Shown piece by piece: positions 59,649 to 64,000 of a DNA stretch of 64,000 nucleotides. Where the stretch lies: contig QYRS01000013.1 in NCBI GenBank assembly GCA_006503535.1, positions 434,001 through 498,000 on the forward strand. Reading direction: 5' to 3'. How positions within the stretch are numbered: the first letter of the stretch is position 1; every line of letters begins with the position of its first letter. Source of the DNA: Arthrinium phaeospermum (lineage: Eukaryota; Ascomycota; Sordariomycetes; Amphisphaeriales; Apiosporaceae). The notes below the pieces were generated by a model, which saw only the letters and a list, made by a program, of their open reading frames with translations, searched no databases and was not told the origin of the DNA. The position numbers were made by a program, and so were the translations under genes.

Positions 59649-61235
59649 ATGCCGAGCCCAACTCGCGATTCCTCTTCCTTCCCGACCCTGGCGCCGCATC
59701 TCGTCACTGAGATCAGCGCCCCACCATCGCCGCGCACCCATCGTGCTCTGCGCAAGCTGCAGTCGGCGCACAACCTCGGCGCCGCCGCGCGCACCACGGC
59801 GCAACCCTCCCTTATCTCCCAGCAGCGCCTGCTTCACCAGGAGCGCAATGTCTCCCCCACGCGCAGGCAACCCTCCACCCGATCCCCCAGAGAAACCGCG
59901 CCAACAGCGATGCCGCCTCGCCCGGAAACCTCCAGCCCGCCATGTCGCTCAATCGAAAGCGCTCCGCCCTGAGCAGGACCTCTGCCGCCGCCGACAACAT
60001 GTCGCTCGAGCGCCTGATACGCGAGGGTCCCCCGGATGGCGACGTCAAGGGCGCGCTGGAGAGCACGCGACTGAAGGTGCTAGACCAGGGCATCAAGGCC
60101 GATACCGACGGCATGGTAAGAGACTACAATGGATTCGGTTACTTGTACGCTAATCAACATGTCGCCAAACCACAGTCCTCGGTCCGCATATACGTCTGGC
60201 TCATACTGCTGGATGCCCCGGTCATGGGCACGGATGAGTATCTGTCGCTCATCCACCGCGGCGCCTCGCCTGCCTACTCCAAGATCCGCAACGACACCTT
60301 CCGAACATTGACTACCGATCCCCTCTTCCGCCGGCGCGTCAGCGAGGCGAGCCTGATCCGGCTGCTCAATGCCATTGCCTGGAAGATGCACGACTCGCGG
60401 GAGGTGCGTCGGCCGGCCAGCAGCCGCCAATCCCTGCCGGCCACCGACAGCCGCCCCGGGAGCCGCCCCGGAAGCCGCCCCGGCAGTTCCCGCACCGACA
60501 TCTCCATGACGTCGGCTTCGTCGCCGCTCGCCGGCGGGCGCACCAGCCGGTCCCGCGCCCTGACCCTGACCGACAGCTCCGAGACCAGCGTGGCCGAGTA
60601 CTCGTCGGGCACCTACGTGCAGGGCATGAACGTGCTGGCCGCGCCGTTCCTGTACGCCGCCCGCAGCGAGGCCGAGGCCTTTGTGGCCTTCGACCGCCTG
60701 CTCACCAAGGAGTGCCCCGCTTACATCCGCGGCGCCATGGTCGGCGTGCACAAGGGCCTCGCCCTCGTCGACAAGGTCCTCGCCATCGTCGACGCCCGCT
60801 TGCACATCTACCTCGTCTCCAAGGGCCTGTCGGCCGAGATCTACGCCTTCCCCTCGGTCCTCACGCTATGTGCCTGCACGCCGCCGCTGCCAGAGGTACT
60901 GCGACTGTGGGATTTCCTGTTCGCGTACGGGCCGCACCTCAACATTCTGTGCATCGTTGCCCAGCTCATCATGATGCGGAACGATCTGCTTGGTTCTAAC
61001 AAGTAAGTGACTGACTACGAAGGGTTGCTGATTTCTATCGCACACGGTGACTCGTCACGTAATAGAAATATAGGGAAACACAGAGCTGAGCTAATACGTG
61101 GTATATGACAGCCCCAACAAGCTGCTGCGGTCCTTCCCGTCCTTGCACGCGGACCAGATCAAGCGTACCGCCTTGGCCATTGTCAAAATGATACCGGACG
61201 ACATCTACGCCGAGATCGTGACCCACGCTCTATGA
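59649..61235 (+). CDS. BUB2: Mitotic-exit GTPase-activating protein, Bub2/Cdc16-type TBC domain
   Basis: TBC-domain GAP; with its Bfa1/Byr4 partner it restrains a Tem1/Spg1-type GTPase at spindle pole bodies until spindles are aligned. Exons: 59649-60115, 60176-61002, 61112-61235; introns of 60 and 109 bp. The first exon has one frame break: the start frame (MPSPTRDSSSFPTLAPHLVTEI) must shift at the C run 59884-59888 to join PQRNRANSDAASP. Restoring one C gives exactly 472 aa. The TBC catalytic fingers are the Arg finger in IRNDTFR (I193, D196, R199) and the Gln finger YVQGMN (Q305). The block GASPAYSKIRNDTFRTL is typical of this subfamily. Between the fingers lies a Ser/Arg/Gly-rich insertion at about residues 233-298 with SRPG repeats. 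The C terminus reads PNKLLRSFPSLHADQIKRTALAIV. Confidence 0.88.
60456..60488. repeat. Short coding repeat (SRPG units)
   Basis: Three tandem 12-bp units reading Ser-Arg-Pro-Gly within the BUB2-like gene, inside the low-complexity insertion that separates the two catalytic fingers of the TBC domain. Confidence 0.7.
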
Positions 61236-62044
61236 AGAGAGTCTACAAGCGCAAAGCTTGTGAGGCCTATGACTTGATGACGAAAAATAAAAACAGAGAC
61301 GAGAGCTCCGAGAAGGGAGACTCCAGCACTTACACACACGCGCGCGCGATTACGAGGCAGGGGTACTTGGGCGATCAATGGAGGCAGTCAGTCTATAGTG
61401 TACAATATTGTGTTTTGCATTGCCGCCGGTTCACGTTCAAGGCGGGTGGATTTGCCACCCTAGGAGGGGTTAAGGGAAGGGAAGGGGATACGATGACACT
61501 AATGAATGACATGACGAGGCTTATGTATGTACCATGATTGATTAATGAAAAAGGGGATGGGTAGGCTGGAACAACTGGGTACATATTAGATTCTCGAGCC
61601 ATGTGTCTCCCTTCCGAGTATAATACATGTATGGGTCGTCCTCAGTGCGGGCTTGTATCGGAAAACAAGGGATTAGAACACTATTGTTTGGAAGTGAAAC
61701 ATCTTTTCACCACCCCTCCAGGGACTGCATCTTCAAACATTGTGATATGACAGTACCATCGTGTTGAATTCCATTTGCCTGCTCATCTCGCAGAATCAAT
61801 GCGGCTGCACGGTGACACCCTTGGAGTATATATCATCATGAATTGTCATTGTTATGTATGTTCTATATCACCATCTATCTCTATCAAGTCCGTTCTCTCT
61901 ATGCTATTCTGTTGGTCTATAACATAGCCTCCAAACCCGCGAACTTTCTATCGCCAAGAAAACAACAACAGTACTGGGTTCTAGAATTCTTCGATCAAAC
62001 AAACAACACTTTCCGTACCAAGTACCAGTTCCCCTACAGCCACG
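61236..62044. other. Intergenic region between BUB2-like and GPI-anchored protein genes
   Basis: Plus-strand tandem spacer with the BUB2-like 3' UTR and the promoter and leader of the Cys-rich protein. AT-rich patches lie near 61835-61920. No gene is seen. Confidence 0.5.
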
Positions 62045-62890
62045 ATGCATCTCTCGGCTATGTTCATTGCGCAGTCCATCAGCGGCCTGGTGGCTGCCAT
62101 GGAAAAATACGCGCCGCTGCCCAACGTCACTCTCCATCAGAGACAGGCGACGGGCTGCGAAGGGACGTACGGCGCGGGTGCGCAGTTCTGCGGTGGAGCA
62201 AGCAGCAGATTCTGCTTCAAGCCCAATCTTGGCCAGGTCCGCCCCCGTCATTGGAACAGGCGACTACGCTCTTGCGGGAGACACCCATAACTGACAAAGG
62301 CTGTAGACTTGCTGCCCCGACAACGGCTACTGCGACAAGGGCTTCTATTGTGCCCCAGTGGCCAAATATTGCTGCGCCGAGGTGAGACGAAGGGTTTTCC
62401 AGTATCCGAGGGACCACTGAGTTGCTAACGTAGCGGTCCTGTACTCCGTACACAGGGCGAAGATCTGGCGACGTGTGCTCGCAACGCTGGCTTCGTACTT
62501 CCGGCTTCCTTGGCATGCTCGACGACGGGGTATGCCAGCGCCGGCCCGACCACCGGGGTCACAGCGGTGACTCCGTCCTTGCCGTCGAGTCCTACCGATA
62601 TCCCCCCCAACTTTGGCATCGTGACCACGGCGGACGTGGCAAGCGTGCAGACAGTAGACGAACAGTCGGTGACGGCTCCTGAACCAACTGGAGGCGACGA
62701 GTTCACAGCGCCCACCACTATATTCGCCGACACCGGTAGCTTCGATGTACCAAGTGCCACCACCACCTCAAACGCCACCACCCCTCCGTATGTACAGGTA
62801 TCCGCTGCAGGAAAACATGCAATGGTCAGGTTCGGAACCTCGGCTCTAGTGTGGATATCTGTGGCGCTCGGGGTTCGAGTCGTGGCCTAA
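62045..62890 (+). CDS. GPI-anchored cysteine-rich cell-surface protein
   Basis: Predicted secreted cell-wall or plasma-membrane protein. Exons: 62045-62236, 62307-62381, 62456-62890; introns of 70 and 74 bp, the second with branch GCTAACG. Spliced length is exactly 233 aa. A short hydrophobic N terminus (MHLSAMFIAQSISGLVAA) serves as signal peptide. A compact Cys-rich domain has eleven cysteines between residues 38 and 110, including GAQFCGG, TCCPDNGYCDKGFYCAPVAKYCCAEG and DLATCARNAGF. It is followed by a Ser/Thr/Pro-rich stalk likely to be O-glycosylated, with an N-glycosylation sequon NAT, and a hydrophobic C-terminal tail (SALVWISVALGV) typical of a GPI signal. Similar domain layouts are frequent in ascomycete GPI proteins of unknown function. 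The small exon 2 carries a conserved part of the Cys pattern. Confidence 0.8.
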
Positions 62891-63058
62891 AGATATCCGC
62901 GGAGTCCGTGACAACGCACCTTGCGATGCCACAATGTAAAACGATTGGATGATAGCAAAATAATGGATCTTTTAACCTGAACCCCATAATGCCCAAGCTT
63001 CGAGCAGCTCTCAACCATTGGTATTTATTCGTAATTTCTCGATTTCTAATTGCTTTCT

Positions 63059-64000
63059 TCAGTAAGCTGGACATCCTTCTTGGGCCCGTTGAAAGGCACC
63101 CGCGAAGAAGTCTTGCATCGCGACGTAGTGGTAGAGAATGCCACCGAGTACGGCAACGTGCCATAGGTTGTGGGCATTTCCAAAGTAGTCGAAAGCTCCG
63201 GGGCACCAGCGTTCTGGGACCTTGCTTGCGTAGATGCAAGCACCGAGAACGTACACGCTAAGGGACTTGACCAAGTTGGAGCCGGTATAGAACTCCCAAG
63301 CCCACTCGGGACCTCTGGTGAGGATGATTTGGAATACCGGGAGGAAACCAGTCGCACCAAGTCCGACGAAAAACCCGACGCGCAACCACGCCATGTCGGA
63401 TCGGTTGAAGAAGGGGTGCCATGGCATGACAACACCCAGAATCCCAAGGGCGCCAGTAGCCACAATGTACGTCCAGCGACTGATCGGTTCACAGTAAAAG
63501 GCCGTATACTCCGTCGTCATGATCGAGGCCGCGATCAGCAGGGCGATGCCTGTGTAATCAACGCATGCGAATCGTTCGAGCAGTGTTTGGTCGGCCACGC
63601 AGTTCATCGTATGCCATATCGTACTGCAAACAAGGCACTTGCAAGCCGCAAAGAAGAAGATGGCCGCGATGAAGACGTCGGTATTGGAGCTGAGGGAGAA
63701 GTTGGGCGATGTTGGGTAGAAGTAGAAGGCGATGGCGAGGACCAAGATGAGGCCCAACGCGTGGGTCCAGATGTTGACGCTCTCGTTGGAAAAGTTGAAC
63801 ATGGAGCGAACACAGCCCAGCTTGGTTTCGCTGAAGCGATATCCCTTGAGGATGTGGGGGTTGACTCTCCAAGGAACAGGGAGTTCTTCGTATTTCAAAA
63901 GACCGTGCCTTGCGCGGGCAACGGCGTGCTGCACATGTTCTTCCACGGACTCGGCGGCACGCTTTGCTCTTTCAATGCCTTCGTCTACCACGCCTCGCGC
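63059..64000 (-). CDS. PAQR (adiponectin receptor / haemolysin III) family membrane protein, 5' end outside the window
   Basis: Seven-helix membrane protein of the PAQR family; yeast relatives (Izh proteins) affect zinc and lipid homeostasis, and animal AdipoRs have ceramidase activity. The frame is open from the TGA at 63059 to the window edge, with no good ATG, so the N terminus is missing. Family signatures: LPVPWRVNPHILKGYR, FNFSNESVNIWTHALG, CSTIWHTMNC, a central DYTGIALLIAASIMTT helix, and GNAHNLWHVAVLGGILYHY near the end. The His of the WHT block and the two His of the HNLWH block are the expected zinc ligands. It ends tail-to-tail with the GPI-anchored protein gene, 168 bp apart. Confidence 0.92.
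   Translation of the reverse strand, partial: ARGVVDEGIERAKRAAESVEEHVQHAVARARHGLLKYEELPVPWRVNPHILKGYRFSETKLGCVRSMFNFSNESVNIWTHALGLILVLAIAFYFYPTSPNFSLSSNTDVFIAAIFFFAACKCLVCSTIWHTMNCVADQTLLERFACVDYTGIALLIAASIMTTEYTAFYCEPISRWTYIVATGALGILGVVMPWHPFFNRSDMAWLRVGFFVGLGATGFLPVFQIILTRGPEWAWEFYTGSNLVKSLSVYVLGACIYASKVPERWCPGAFDYFGNAHNLWHVAVLGGILYHYVAMQDFFAGAFQRAQEGCPAY

Overview
The window is nuclear DNA of a filamentous ascomycete, most likely a Sordariomycete. The evidence is short spliceosomal introns (51-137 bp) with GTAAGT-type donors, CTAAC/CTGAC branch sites and YAG acceptors, fungal-only protein families (CRT10, DUF3074, Zn2Cys6, Mep, CYP51), no operons, and long intergenic stretches rich in microsatellites and ACCTACC/GGTAGGT words. 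I cannot name the genus. No rRNA, convincing tRNA, CRISPR array or intact transposon was found.

Layout, left to right: a type II membrane fucosyltransferase-like enzyme (+, 2907-4769). A co-oriented minus-strand block follows: cytosolic/mitochondrial valyl-tRNA synthetase, a DUF3074 protein, lanosterol 14-alpha-demethylase CYP51, a CRT10-like regulator and an ammonium permease (5439-19448). Next come a 5.7-kb gap, a small cysteine-containing protein (+, 25157), another 5.6-kb gap, a TauD-type dioxygenase (-) and a Zn2Cys6 transcription factor (-, to 39037). After a 6.6-kb gap lie an intronless kinase-like protein (+) and a SWIM zinc-finger protein (+). The right end holds a SulP sulfate permease (-), a Bub2/Cdc16-type TBC GAP (+), a GPI-anchored Cys-rich protein (+) and a PAQR membrane protein (-) that leaves the window.

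The genes are a mixture of housekeeping and nutrient functions (translation, sterol synthesis, ammonium and sulfate uptake, mitotic exit) and do not look like a cluster or a single pathway. I rebuilt exon structures by hand; in nine multi-exon or intronless genes the reading frame closes exactly. In five others (ValRS, DUF3074, CYP51, CRT10-like, BUB2) conserved protein sequence continues only after a -1 shift, nine times in all. Seven of these sit at C/G runs that look one base short, one (ValRS) at a CC that would be CCC, and one cannot be placed exactly. This looks like systematic homopolymer under-calling in the assembly rather than gene death, and it is concentrated between 7.5 and 14.8 kb.

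The most biologically interesting observation is that the ValRS frame runs upstream of its only good ATG through a mitochondrial-presequence-like segment with no in-frame ATG, suggesting non-AUG initiation for the mitochondrial form. Other items worth a look are a possible start-codon-only exon in the transcription factor, a 25-nt poly(C) tract, a degenerate kinase-like protein with DFE in place of DFG, and a SWIM-finger protein of unknown function. I did not find a convincing novel multi-gene system.
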